Shown here: one piece after another, positions 1-7,051 of the stretch | Layout: every line of letters starts with the position of its first letter | Position numbering within the stretch: the stretch's first letter is position 1 | Source: Bryobacterales bacterium | Lineage (GTDB): Bacteria > Acidobacteriota > Terriglobia > Bryobacterales > Bryobacteraceae | Assembly (NCBI GenBank): GCA_003166475.1 | Contig: PMVV01000140.1 | Span: 2,847 to 36,541, forward strand | Direction of reading: 5' to 3' | DNA: 33,695 nucleotides | Made by a program: the position numbers and the translations under genes | The notes under the pieces: generated by a model | What the model was told of the DNA's origin: nothing | Seen by the model: the letters and a program-made list of their open reading frames with translations, nothing else | The model's database searches: none

Positions 1-7
1 TGGCCGC

Positions 8-71
8 AGCCGCCTTTTTAGGCGGCTCGGGCCGGCTGAAAGCCGGCTGCGGGCAAAATTGCCCGCCCCAC
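8..71 (-). repeat. Composite hairpin repeat, copy A (REP-like)
   Basis: Three hairpins in a row: 7-bp arms 8-14/21-27 with loop TTTTTA, 7-bp arms 31-37/41-47 with loop GAA, and 8-bp arms 49-56/59-66, ending in the tag CCCCAC. Read on the minus strand it begins GTGGGGCGGG. A second copy with the same loops and tag but exchanged stem sequences lies at 14421-14484. The base pairing is seen directly; membership in a mobile REP-like family is inferred from the other copies in this window. Confidence 0.7.
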
Positions 72-97
72 AAGGGCTAAGTTGCTGTCACTGTATT

Positions 98-220
98 ATG
101 CGAGCCTCAATATATCTCTCGAAATACGATTCGCTTGGCTTGAAGAAACTCGGCTTCGAGAGCTTCAAGAAGACGTTTAACGTCATCGGATACGCCATGG
201 GGCGCAGCCTGCGTCGATAA
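98..220 (+). pseudogene. Small ORF, possible gene remnant
   Basis: A 40-codon frame opens with ATG at 98 and stops with TAA at 220. The peptide is lysine-rich and contains KKLGFESFKKTFNVIGYAMG. It uses many AT-rich codons (AAA, TAT, ATA), unlike the strongly GC-biased neighbours. No ribosome binding site precedes it. The same frame stays open again after the TAA, which would fit a decayed coding region. I do not recognise the family. Nothing else was found in 72-295, the 3' flank of the nucleotidyltransferase gene. Confidence 0.2.
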
Positions 221-295
221 AGAAACTACCGCGACGAGTTCGACCCGTTGTTCCCGAATTCGCCGAAAAGGCTGGCACAAGCGCCCGACTCGCGA

Positions 296-1024
296 TTACT
301 GCCTCAAGCCTTGCAGCCTATCGGCAAGCTCCGGATCGATGCTGCGAATCTCGCTCAGCAGCTCCTGAATCACAACCCGGAAAGCTCGCCAAAGTTCGGC
401 GGTGTCCAGTTGCCGGACCAGCGCGCCTTCAAATTGGGCGGCGACCCCGCTTGGCAACAGGTCCATGCCGCGGCCATGGACAGCAGGAAGGCCGTGACGA
501 ATCGAGGCCAGCGCCAGCGCGCTGTCGCGGACACCGCTAATCATGTATTCCGCCTGCCATAGCTTTCCTCTGGCAATGCAACTCCGCGCATGCAGTGCAT
601 AGAGCCAAGCCCAGCCAACCATGTCCCGAACCGGTGGCGCTGGAATGTGCCGCGGCTCGTTCGCCTTTCCGAATACCAGGCGGAACGTCGGCGCCAACGC
701 TCGAAACTCCGTCGCGGGCACGAAGGCGAGATCGATCTGCAGCGTGCTGGGGAGCAAGAATACGCGGTAAACCCACGCGCCGGCGATGACGTCCAGATGA
801 TGCAAGGCAAGATGCCGATCATACATATACGCCGTCCAATCGGCGATGACATTAGGCATTTCGCCGGCGTCGCCGACCCCAAACGCCAGATCGATGTCCG
901 ACCACCGGTCTTCGCGCCCGTCTGCCGCCGAGCCAGTGATCGCCGCGCCAGTGATCCGCTGGTCGCCGGCAGCGCGTTCCAAAAGGCCGGAGCGCAAGCC
1001 CTCGCGTTCTTCCTGCGTAAACAT
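296..1024 (-). CDS. Nucleotidyltransferase domain protein
   Basis: A 242-residue protein with the polymerase-beta-type nucleotidyltransferase signature: G31-S32 followed by SDIDL, giving D43 and D45 as metal ligands, and a third carboxylate at D98 in QIDLAF. This is the NTP_transf_2 / aminoglycoside-nucleotidyltransferase-like fold, which moves an NMP onto a small molecule or protein. The helical C-terminal half (about 125-242) resembles the substrate domain of that group. The substrate cannot be read from sequence; drug modification is possible but not shown. The ATG at 1024 has GAGG five bases upstream, and TATACT (1036-1041) sits 11 nt before it, so the leader should be very short. The gene diverges from the oxidoreductase at 1109 and appears monocistronic. 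Confidence 0.8.
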   Translation of the reverse strand: MFTQEEREGLRSGLLERAAGDQRITGAAITGSAADGREDRWSDIDLAFGVGDAGEMPNVIADWTAYMYDRHLALHHLDVIAGAWVYRVFLLPSTLQIDLAFVPATEFRALAPTFRLVFGKANEPRHIPAPPVRDMVGWAWLYALHARSCIARGKLWQAEYMISGVRDSALALASIRHGLPAVHGRGMDLLPSGVAAQFEGALVRQLDTAELWRAFRVVIQELLSEIRSIDPELADRLQGLRQ

Positions 1025-1035
1025 AGGGTCCTCAT

Positions 1036-1041
1036 AGTATA
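1036..1041 (-). promoter_or_regulatory. Candidate -10 (TATACT) for the nucleotidyltransferase
   Basis: TATACT on the minus strand lies 11 nt before the ATG at 1024. No TTGACA-like -35 is evident. A matching TATACT faces the other way at 1096, so the 84-bp divergent gap holds two outward-facing hexamers. Confidence 0.4.
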
Positions 1042-1095
1042 TCGTTCCGGCGTGTTACTCTGATGTCGCCACCAACCACCAGCCACCGTTCGTCG

Positions 1096-1101
1096 TATAC
1101 T
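1096..1101 (+). promoter_or_regulatory. Candidate -10 (TATACT), leaderless geometry
   Basis: TATACT ends 7 nt before the ATG at 1109. Transcription would begin on or next to the start codon. No Shine-Dalgarno sequence is present between the hexamer and the ATG. Confidence 0.45.
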
Positions 1102-1108
1102 CAACCTT

Positions 1109-2437
1109 ATGAATCGCCGCCAATTCCTCTACACCAGCGCCGCGGGCCTGGCCCTCTCCGCCACCGGCTACGCAAGCGGCAAGCCCAGGCGCGTCGGGGT
1201 GATCGGCCCCGGCTGGTACGGCAAGACCGACCTGTTCCGGCTGATTCAGGTGGCGCCGGTCGATGTAGTCTCGCTCTGCGACGTGGACAAACAAATGCTC
1301 GCCCGCGCCGCCGATCTCACCGCCACGCGCCAGGCATCCGGCGCCAAGCCGCGCACCTTCACCGACTATCGCGAGATGCTCGCCCAGAAAGACCTCGACA
1401 TCGTGCTCATCGCCACGCCCGATCATTGGCATGCCCTGGCCATGATCGCTGCCGTCGAAGCCGGCGCCGATGTCTACGTGCAGAAACCCGTCAGCGTCGA
1501 CATCCGCGAAGGCCAGGCCATGCTAGCCGCCGCGCGCAAGCACCAGCGCGTGGTGCAGGTCGGCACGCAGCGCCGCAGCACGCCGCACATCGTCGAGGCG
1601 CGCGACCGCTTCATCCGGGAAGGCAAACTGGGCAAGATCGGCCTGGTCGAGATGTGCTGCTACTATCACATGCGCGCCACCGAGAATCCGCCGGACACCG
1701 CTCCGCCGCCCTATCTCGATTACGAAATGTGGACCGGTCCCGCGCCCATGCGCCCCTATAACCGGTTGGTGCATCCGCGCGGCTGGCGTGCGTTCATGGA
1801 ATACGGCAACGGCATCGTGGGCGATATGTGCGTCCACATGTTCGACATGGTGCGCTGGATGATGGGTCTCGGTTGGCCCAGGCGCGTCTCTTCGGAGGGC
1901 GGCATCCTGATCGACAAGCAGTCCAAGGCGAACATCTCCGACACCCAGACCGCCACCTTCGATTACGACGACCTCAAGGTCGTCTGGCAGCATCGCACCT
2001 GGGGCGCGGCGCCCGATCCCGATCCCAAGTATGCCTGGAGCTCGACCTTTTATGGCGACAAGGGCACGTTGAAGGTAAGCGTGTTCAGTTATGATTTTGT
2101 GCCCGAGGGAGGCAAAGGCGCGGTTCATCGCGACGTCACCTATGAGCTCGAGGAATATCCGGTCGACAAAACCGAGCCGGACCTGGAACGGCATGTAGCG
2201 CCTGCCATCCGGCATCACATGCTGGACTTCCTCGCAGCCATCGATGCGCGATCGAAGCCCGTCGCCGATATCGAAGAAGGCCACATCTCCACTGCAAGCT
2301 GCATCCTCGCCAATATGTCGATGAAGCTCGGCCGCACGCTGGCTTGGGACCCGCAAGCGGGGCGCATCGTGGGCGACGAAGCCGCCAACCGGCTGCTGGC
2401 CCGGCCCTACCGCGCGCCCTGGCTGCATCCGGTGTAG
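1109..2437 (+). CDS. Tat-exported Gfo/Idh/MocA family oxidoreductase
   Basis: A 442-residue NAD(P)-dependent sugar or inositol dehydrogenase-like protein. The N-terminus MNRRQFLYTSAAGLALSATG has the twin-arginine motif and a hydrophobic stretch, so export by Tat to the periplasm as a folded, cofactor-loaded enzyme is predicted. The Rossmann motif VGVIGPGWYG starts at about residue 29. The usual EKP lysine motif appears as Q125-K126-P127, a variant I recall from exported relatives. DHWH at 105-108 and YHMRATENPP are typical of the Tat-linked bacterial subfamily. The C-terminal alpha/beta domain ends near residue 442. The substrate is unknown. The start is fixed by the Tat motif. No ribosome binding site precedes it, and TATACT lies 7 nt upstream. 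Confidence 0.9.
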   Translation: MNRRQFLYTSAAGLALSATGYASGKPRRVGVIGPGWYGKTDLFRLIQVAPVDVVSLCDVDKQMLARAADLTATRQASGAKPRTFTDYREMLAQKDLDIVLIATPDHWHALAMIAAVEAGADVYVQKPVSVDIREGQAMLAAARKHQRVVQVGTQRRSTPHIVEARDRFIREGKLGKIGLVEMCCYYHMRATENPPDTAPPPYLDYEMWTGPAPMRPYNRLVHPRGWRAFMEYGNGIVGDMCVHMFDMVRWMMGLGWPRRVSSEGGILIDKQSKANISDTQTATFDYDDLKVVWQHRTWGAAPDPDPKYAWSSTFYGDKGTLKVSVFSYDFVPEGGKGAVHRDVTYELEEYPVDKTEPDLERHVAPAIRHHMLDFLAAIDARSKPVADIEEGHISTASCILANMSMKLGRTLAWDPQAGRIVGDEAANRLLARPYRAPWLHPV

Positions 2438-2465
2438 GACAGGCCTCCTGGCCTGTCCGCTTTTT
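2437..2465 (+). terminator. Hairpin plus T-tract after the oxidoreductase gene
   Basis: A perfect 9-bp stem (GGACAGGCC / GGCCTGTCC, 2437-2445 and 2450-2458) with loop TCCT, followed by CG and TTTTT at 2461-2465. It begins on the last base of the stop codon. The same 9-bp arms recur at 4343-4364 in inverted orientation without a T-tract, so this is a member of the dispersed repeat family that may serve as a terminator here. Confidence 0.65.
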
Positions 2466-2878
2466 CAGTAAATCGACCAGCAACCCGGTGTGATCAACTC
2501 CAGCAAGTGCTGGTCCGGATCGCGGAAATACAGGCTGCGTCCGCCGCGCGGCCAGTCCACCGCGCTCTCGATCTCGACGCCGTGCTCCTCTAACCGCCGC
2601 TGCCAGTCCGCTTCCGCTGCTGCCGGGATCGAAAACGCCACGTGCGTGTGGCCCGCGCCGTCGTGTGGCGGAATCGTCCCGCCGGGCGTCGGAATGGACT
2701 CCAGCGTCGCCCCCTTGCGAAATAGCAACAGGACGTTGCGGTCCGCCACGCTCAGCGCGCTAAAACGCTCGTCGCCGATCAGCTTCTTGAATTCGCAAAT
2801 GTCTTCGTAGAAGCGGCTGGCGCGCTCCAGATCGTCCACGTACAAGCACGTTTCCACGACTCCGGTTACTTCGGGCAT
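2465..2878 (-). CDS. VOC superfamily (glyoxalase/dioxygenase-like) protein
   Basis: A 137-residue protein with two beta-alpha-beta-beta-beta modules of the vicinal oxygen chelate fold: residues 5-60 (CLYVDDLERASRFYED) and 75-132 (GHTHVAFSI to HLLELITP). H79 and E127 are probable metal ligands, as in the glyoxalase / fosfomycin-resistance group. The substrate is not predictable. The ATG at 2878 was chosen because TACAAT (2886-2891) stands 7 nt upstream, matching the leaderless pattern of neighbouring genes. An ATG at 2887 in the same frame overlaps that hexamer. The frame stays open upstream to 3196, but that stretch is antisense to other genes and unlike the family. It converges on the oxidoreductase gene. 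Confidence 0.85.
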   Translation of the reverse strand: MPEVTGVVETCLYVDDLERASRFYEDICEFKKLIGDERFSALSVADRNVLLLFRKGATLESIPTPGGTIPPHDGAGHTHVAFSIPAAAEADWQRRLEEHGVEIESAVDWPRGGRSLYFRDPDQHLLELITPGCWSIY

Positions 2879-2885
2879 CAAGCAC

Positions 2886-2891
2886 ATTGTA
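2886..2891 (-). promoter_or_regulatory. Candidate -10 (TACAAT) for the VOC gene
   Basis: TACAAT on the minus strand matches TATAAT at five of six positions and ends 7 nt before the ATG at 2878. Confidence 0.4.
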
Positions 2892-2949
2892 TCCCGTTGC
2901 GACCACCGATGCCGCGCGCGCATCAAAACCTTCAGCGTTTGGTCTGCCC

Positions 2950-3186
2950 ATGGCAAAACCGGTCCTGTTGACCATCGACGACGACCCCGAAGTCCTGAAG
3001 GCCGTCGAGCGCGACCTGCGCCGCCAGTACGCTGCCAACTATCGTGTGCTGGCGGCCAACTCGGGCCAGGCCGCACTCGCGCTCCTCGAGAAGCTCCAGC
3101 AGCGCGGCGAGCCGCTGGGTGACACCCGCTTTCAGATTCGGCTGCCGCTGCCATCGGGAGCCACGCCAACAGGAGCCACATTATGA
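2950..3186 (+). pseudogene. Receiver-domain gene fused in frame to a histidine-kinase tail (deletion remnant)
   Basis: The 78-codon frame starts like a response-regulator receiver: MAKPVLLTIDDDPEVLKAVE with the acidic triad at 10-12, continuing through about residue 55 (LEKLQQRGEP). It then changes to LGDTRFQIRLPLPSG, which is the usual end of a HATPase_c domain of a sensor kinase (GxTRFxIRLPL). The phospho-acceptor aspartate and the rest of the receiver are absent, so it cannot act as a receiver. From memory, this N-terminus belongs to fused receiver / thioredoxin-reductase-like flavoproteins that neighbour a sensor kinase and a UBP zinc finger gene. One deletion joining the first gene's 5' end to the kinase's 3' end explains it. 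The stop overlaps the next start by 4 bp. Confidence 0.65.
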
Positions 3187-3443
3187 TGCGATGCACTCAC
3201 ACCGACCAGATACAAAAAGTTTCTCCGCACACCAACGGCTGCGAAGAATGCCTCAAGATGGGCGATACCTGGGTCCACTTGCGGCTGTGCCTCAGTTGCG
3301 GCCACGTGGGCTGTTGCGATTCGTCCAAGAACAAACACGCCACCAAACACTTCCACAAGACCAACCATCCCATCATGCGCTCGCTCGAGCCGGGCGAAGA
3401 CTGGGGCTGGTGTTACATCGACGAAGTGGAGCTGGACTTCTGA
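3183..3443 (+). CDS. UBP-type zinc finger protein
   Basis: An 86-residue protein that is almost entirely a ZnF-UBP domain. Cysteine and histidine ligands are visible in CTH near the N-terminus, CEEC, CLSCGHVGCCDS, and HATKHFHKTNHP, followed by WCYIDEV near the C-terminus. In eukaryotes the fold binds ubiquitin C-termini. The bacterial stand-alone versions have no settled role and, from memory, are often encoded with a receiver/flavoprotein and a sensor kinase. The ATG at 3183 overlaps the preceding stop (ATGA), implying translational coupling. Here the presumed partners survive only as the fused remnant upstream, so this gene may have lost its original context. Confidence 0.85.
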   Translation: MMRCTHTDQIQKVSPHTNGCEECLKMGDTWVHLRLCLSCGHVGCCDSSKNKHATKHFHKTNHPIMRSLEPGEDWGWCYIDEVELDF

Positions 3444-3449
3444 TACGAT
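3444..3449 (+). promoter_or_regulatory. Candidate -10 (TACGAT) for the NIF3-like gene
   Basis: TACGAT overlaps the 3' flank of the zinc finger gene and ends 6 nt before the GTG at 3456. The layout TACGAT-CGGGGC-GTG closely parallels TACCAT-CGGGC-GTG in front of hypF. Confidence 0.35.
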
Positions 3450-3455
3450 CGGGGC

Positions 3456-4334
3456 GTGACTAGAACTCTATTCGCTACCGTCTTGCTTGGAGCGCTGCTC
3501 CACATTCCCTCGATGGCCCAAGACGCCGCCGCCAATCGCCTGACTGCCCGCCAGGTGATCGAGCGCATTCAGAAGCATGTCGGCGTCCCGTGGCGCAGTC
3601 AGACCGTCGATACCTTCAAGGCGGGCGATCCGGACACACCCGTCACCGGCGTTGCCACCACCATGATGGCCACCTACGATGTGCTCCAGCGCGCCGCCGC
3701 CGCCGGAGACAACTTAATCATTACGCACGAGCCGACGTTCTACGGTCACTTGGACGAGACCGCCGATCTTGCCAAGGAGAACGATGCCGTGCTGTCCGCC
3801 AAGCAGGCGTTCATCGCCGAGCATCACCTGGTGGTCTGGCGCTTCCACGACCACTGGCATGCCCGCACGCCCGATGGCATTCAAACCGGAATGATCCGCG
3901 CGCTCGGCTGGGAGAAGTTTCGGAATCCGAGCGACGACCACCTCTTTGTCATCCCCGAGACCACGCTCGACCAACTCGCCAGCAGCATCAAGCAGCGTTT
4001 GGGAATCCGCACCCTGCGCGTAGTTGGCGACCCGGCTATGCGGGTGACCAAGCTGGCGCTCAACCCCGGCTACCCGGGATTCCCGAGCGAACGTCACATG
4101 CTGCAGCGCGACGATGTCGAAGTGCTGGTGATGGGCGAGGGACTGGAATGGGAGACCATCGAATACGGCGCGGATGCCGCCGCGGAAGGCAAGCACAAAG
4201 CACTCGTGATTCTCGGCCACATTCCTTCCGAGCAAGCCGGCATGGAGGATTGCGCGCGCTGGCTGAAGGGCTTCGTCAACGAAGTGCCGGTGGAATTCAT
4301 CGCCACGGCCGAGCCGTTTTGGCCGGCCAAATAG
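3456..4334 (+). CDS. Exported NIF3-like dinuclear metal protein
   Basis: A 292-residue protein of the NIF3 / YbgI family. A signal peptide (about 1-21, cleavage after SMA) is followed by the family core: TVDTFKAGDPDTPVTGVATT, then LIITHEPTFYGHLD with H91 and H98 as metal ligands, and GHIPSEQAGMEDCARWL near the C-terminus supplying further ligands. Family members bind two metals in a toroidal hexamer, and their reaction is unresolved. Export is unusual compared with the cytoplasmic YbgI type, so this branch may act in the periplasm. The start is GTG at 3456 with no separable ribosome binding site. It converges on the aminotransferase gene across a one-base gap. Confidence 0.85.
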   Translation: MTRTLFATVLLGALLHIPSMAQDAAANRLTARQVIERIQKHVGVPWRSQTVDTFKAGDPDTPVTGVATTMMATYDVLQRAAAAGDNLIITHEPTFYGHLDETADLAKENDAVLSAKQAFIAEHHLVVWRFHDHWHARTPDGIQTGMIRALGWEKFRNPSDDHLFVIPETTLDQLASSIKQRLGIRTLRVVGDPAMRVTKLALNPGYPGFPSERHMLQRDDVEVLVMGEGLEWETIEYGADAAAEGKHKALVILGHIPSEQAGMEDCARWLKGFVNEVPVEFIATAEPFWPAK

Positions 4335-4335
4335 C

Positions 4336-5427
4336 TCAAGCTGGACAGGCCGGGAGGCCTGTCCCACCGAGCGCCAGATCAAGCCGCCGCAAGCCCTCGC
4401 CGAACATCTCGGTGTTCACGCCCATCCCGATGCGGAAGTGATCGGGCATCTCGAAGAAGCGGCCCGGCACCGCGGTAGTCTCGTAATCCGCGCGCAGCCG
4501 CGCCAGCAGTTGCTCCACGTCCGCGCCATGCAATCTCAGAAACGCGGTTGTGCCCCAGGCGGTCCGCGCGGCGGACACGGCTGCGTGCCGCGACAGGAAT
4601 TCGCCGAGCAGTGCCCGATCCGCCTCCACCACTTTGCGCGCGCGCTCGCGGATGAAATCCAACTGCTCAAGAGCCGCCACGCTGAGCAACTCCGCCGCAT
4701 GCGCGGGGATCGATCCGAACAGATCGTTCAACCGCCACATCGCGCGCGCCAGATCCGGCTGCGCCAGGATCCAGCCGCAGCGCAGCCCGCTCAGCCCATA
4801 TACCTTCGTCAGGCTGTTGGTCACGATGAATTCCGGGCCAAGCTGAAACGCGGTGCGCGGCGTGTCTTCGTACACCGCGTCCAGATACACCTCATCGACC
4901 AGCACGTGCGCGCCCACGCTGCGCGCCAGATCGCCAACCTCGCGTAACGCCGCATCCGGCGTGAGCGCGCTCGAAGGATTATGCAGATTGGTCACCACGA
5001 CCAGCTTCGTCTTGGGCGTCAGCGCGCCGCGGATCGCCGCCGGATCGAGCGCGAAGCCGTTCTCCACGGTGCGCGCGAACCGCCTTACCCGCGCCCCCAG
5101 AAACAGCGCCGCCGAAACCAGCAACTCGTAAGCCGGATGCTCGATCAGCACCTCGTCGCCCGGCTCGACGAGCGCCGCCATCGCCAGGTGATTCGCCATC
5201 GAGGTGCCCGCCGCGGCCACCACGCAATCCGGATCGACGCCGCATTTGCGGGCGATGGCTTGCTGCAAAGGAGCGTAGCCATAGGTGCTGTCGCCATTGA
5301 TCTCCAGCGCGGGCTGGCGCGGCAACTCCGCCAGCGGAAACGATCCCACACCGCTGGTGGCCAGGTTGAAACGCCCCCGGCTCTGCGTCTTGGCCCAATA
5401 CATGTAATCGGAATGTCTGTGTCTCAT
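4336..5427 (-). CDS. PLP-dependent class I/II aminotransferase
   Basis: A 363-residue fold-type I aminotransferase. Visible landmarks are AAAGTSMANH for phosphate binding, N150-P151 in LHNPSS, D178 in LVDEVY for the pyridine nitrogen, and the Schiff-base lysine K208 in SLTKVYGLSGLRCGW. HFRIGMG near the C-terminus carries the arginine that would bind the substrate carboxylate. The amino-acid substrate is not clear. The ATG at 5427 overlaps the permease stop (ATGA), so uptake and transamination of one amino acid is a reasonable guess. The last nine residues (GTGLPACPA) are encoded by the hairpin repeat at 4343-4364, and the stop codon lies just beyond it. Confidence 0.88.
   Translation of the reverse strand: MRHRHSDYMYWAKTQSRGRFNLATSGVGSFPLAELPRQPALEINGDSTYGYAPLQQAIARKCGVDPDCVVAAAGTSMANHLAMAALVEPGDEVLIEHPAYELLVSAALFLGARVRRFARTVENGFALDPAAIRGALTPKTKLVVVTNLHNPSSALTPDAALREVGDLARSVGAHVLVDEVYLDAVYEDTPRTAFQLGPEFIVTNSLTKVYGLSGLRCGWILAQPDLARAMWRLNDLFGSIPAHAAELLSVAALEQLDFIRERARKVVEADRALLGEFLSRHAAVSAARTAWGTTAFLRLHGADVEQLLARLRADYETTAVPGRFFEMPDHFRIGMGVNTEMFGEGLRRLDLALGGTGLPACPA
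4343..4367 (-). repeat. Hairpin repeat inside the aminotransferase 3' end
   Basis: A 9-bp stem GGACAGGCC / GGCCTGTCC at 4343-4351 and 4356-4364 with a 4-nt loop, flanked by CAC. On the minus strand it reads GTGGGACAGGCCTCCC and onward. It is the inverted counterpart of the element at 2437-2458 and encodes the tail of the aminotransferase. Confidence 0.75.
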
Positions 5428-6752
5428 GTCCTAGGGTGGCGCCCGCTCCGGCGCCAGTACCAATATACGGGAATGCCCGCCAGCAGAATCAGCAGACCGA
5501 CAGCGCTATGGGCCGGATACGCGGCGATGGTGCTGGCCACAATCCCAGCGCATGTCAACACGAACGCCGCCGTGGTGTACGGATGTCCCGGCGCGCGATA
5601 GATGCCCTCGGGCGGTCCTGCCGCGTCCCTGTGGCGGAACACGAACAGTGCGCCGGCGGTCAGCGCGAACGAAATGAAATCCACCGACACCACGTAGTTC
5701 AGGATCTGCTCATAACGCCCCGATAGGGCGATGACCGTGGCGAAGACGCCCTGCAGCACGATCGCCACCACCGGCGCTCCCGTGCGCGGCGAAAGCCAGC
5801 CCACACGCTCGAAGAACAGTCCGTCGCGCGCCATCGCCCAGTACACGCGCGGCGCTGTCAGGATGCCCTGGCTCAGGAAGCCCAGCGTCGAAACGGCGAT
5901 GCCCACCGCGAGGAATTCGGCGCCGCGCTCGCCCAGCGCCACCCGCATCACCGAGGATGCCGGCGTGTGCGATGCCGCCAGGCCCGCCGGCCCCAGCACG
6001 CGCAGGCATACATAGTTCACCGACAGGTACAACGCGATCACGCCGATCACCCCTGCCACCAGGCCGCGCGACAGATCGCGCCGCGGGTCGCGCATCTCTC
6101 CCGCCACGAACGTGGAGGTCTGCCACCCGCCATAAGCGAACGCCACCGGGATCATGGCTGCGCCGATCGCCCGCAGCAGTCCGAACGAGACTGGCCGGTC
6201 CAGCAGCGGCAACGGATGCACCACGCCGCCGCCCCACACAATTCCCACCAGCACCAGCGCCGCGATGGCGCCGGACTTCAGCAGCATCATGGCGCTCTGT
6301 ACGTTGCTGCCCGCGCGCACTCCCAGGCAGTTGATGGCCGTCAGGCCCAGCAACGCCGTCGCGGCGATCGCTCCATCGCCGCTCTTGAGGCCCGTAATCT
6401 CGCGGTAGTATCTGGCGAAGGTGACCGCCACCGCCGCCATCCCGCCGGTCTGCGTCACCAGCAACAGCACCCACCCATAGAGGAAGGCCACGCCCGGATG
6501 GTAGGCTTCGCGCAAGTAAAGATACTGGCCGCCGGAATCCGGCATGCGCGTGGCCAGTTCCGCCCAGATGAAAGCGCCGGCCATCGCCAGCGCCCCGCCG
6601 ATCAGCCACACGCCCAGAATCAGCAGCGGCGTATGCACCTGTTGCGCAACCACGTACGGATTGATGAAAATCCCCGAGCCGACGATGCCGCCCATCACGA
6701 TCATGGTGGCGTCGAAGAACCCGAGCTGGCGGCGCAGTTGTGTAGCGGGCAA
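5424..6752 (-). CDS. APC-superfamily amino acid permease
   Basis: A 442-residue inner-membrane protein with about 12 hydrophobic segments. The N-terminal signature GGIVGSGIFINP in TM1 is the unwound substrate-binding region of the amino acid-polyamine-organocation family. WAELATRMPDSGGQYLYLREAY and GWQTSTFVAGEMRDPRRDL are typical of L-type / basic amino acid exchangers. The specific substrate is not clear. The chosen start is TTG at 6752. The hexamer TACCTT (6760-6765, extended by TGC) stands exactly 7 nt upstream, and there is no Shine-Dalgarno sequence. The aminotransferase gene follows with a 4-bp overlap, forming a two-gene operon. Confidence 0.87.
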   Translation of the reverse strand: MPATQLRRQLGFFDATMIVMGGIVGSGIFINPYVVAQQVHTPLLILGVWLIGGALAMAGAFIWAELATRMPDSGGQYLYLREAYHPGVAFLYGWVLLLVTQTGGMAAVAVTFARYYREITGLKSGDGAIAATALLGLTAINCLGVRAGSNVQSAMMLLKSGAIAALVLVGIVWGGGVVHPLPLLDRPVSFGLLRAIGAAMIPVAFAYGGWQTSTFVAGEMRDPRRDLSRGLVAGVIGVIALYLSVNYVCLRVLGPAGLAASHTPASSVMRVALGERGAEFLAVGIAVSTLGFLSQGILTAPRVYWAMARDGLFFERVGWLSPRTGAPVVAIVLQGVFATVIALSGRYEQILNYVVSVDFISFALTAGALFVFRHRDAAGPPEGIYRAPGHPYTTAAFVLTCAGIVASTIAAYPAHSAVGLLILLAGIPVYWYWRRSGRHPRT

Positions 6753-6759
6753 GTTTCAT

Positions 6760-6765
6760 AAGGTA
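6760..6765 (-). promoter_or_regulatory. Candidate extended -10 (TGC-TACCTT) for the permease operon
   Basis: TACCTT preceded by TGC on the minus strand, 7 nt before the TTG start at 6752. The spacing is the same as for the genes starting at 1109, 2878 and 28890. Confidence 0.4.
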
Positions 6766-6774
6766 GCACGGGGG

Positions 6775-6807
6775 CGGGGCTCAAGCCCCGCGCGGACTAA
6801 AGTCCGC
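6775..6807. repeat. Tandem short hairpins in the divergent gap
   Basis: Two adjacent hairpins, CGGGGC-TCAA-GCCCCG (6775-6790) and GCGGAC-TAAA-GTCCGC (6792-6807). They lie between the permease promoter and the HMA-like gene. The style, two small GC stems with A-rich loops, matches the other hairpin repeats in the window. Confidence 0.55.
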
Positions 6808-6819
6808 CCTCCAGTCGGT

Positions 6820-6825
6820 TATGCT
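6820..6825 (+). promoter_or_regulatory. Possible -10 (TATGCT) for the HMA-like gene
   Basis: TATGCT ends 9 nt before the ATG at 6835. The 9-nt spacer contains AAGG directly against the ATG, too close for a normal ribosome binding site. Confidence 0.3.
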
Positions 6826-6834
6826 GGACTAAGG

Positions 6835-7050
6835 ATGACCAAAGTCCAGATCGACTTCCGCCTGCAACACGCCCTCGACGACGAGCTGCTGACGCGCATC
6901 GCCGCGGCCTACTCAATATACGGGATTCAGAAGATTCGGCTGGCACCGTCGAACGACAGGCTTACGGTGGAATACGATGCCACGCGCCTGCGGCCTGCCG
7001 AGGTGCATGCGGCGCTGACGCATGCCGGCATCCCGGTCGCCCCAAAATAG
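6835..7050 (+). CDS. Small HMA-like (ferredoxin-fold) protein without CxxC
   Basis: A 71-residue protein whose order of beta-alpha-beta segments (KVQIDFRL, ELLTRIAAAYSIYGIQKIRL, RLTVEYDATRLRPAEVHAALTHAGIP) resembles heavy-metal-associated domains. VEYDATRLRPAEVHAALTHAG is close to the last strand and helix of that fold. The metal-binding MxCxxC loop is missing, with FRLQHALDDE in its place, so copper binding by the standard site is unlikely. The role is unknown; a degenerate chaperone or a ligand-binding descendant is possible. The start at 6835 gives a compact domain; the frame is open further upstream, but that part is antisense to the permease gene. Confidence 0.6.
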   Translation: MTKVQIDFRLQHALDDELLTRIAAAYSIYGIQKIRLAPSNDRLTVEYDATRLRPAEVHAALTHAGIPVAPK

Positions 7051-7051
7051 C

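Noticed and set aside
1109-2437. Loss of activity in the Gfo/Idh protein because EKP reads QKP
   Set aside because: The lysine and proline are kept, and I recall QKP as common in exported relatives, so it is a variant rather than a defect.
2879-3196. Long N-terminal extension of the VOC frame on the minus strand
   Set aside because: It is antisense to the receiver remnant, has arginine-rich low-quality sequence, and the VOC fold is complete without it.
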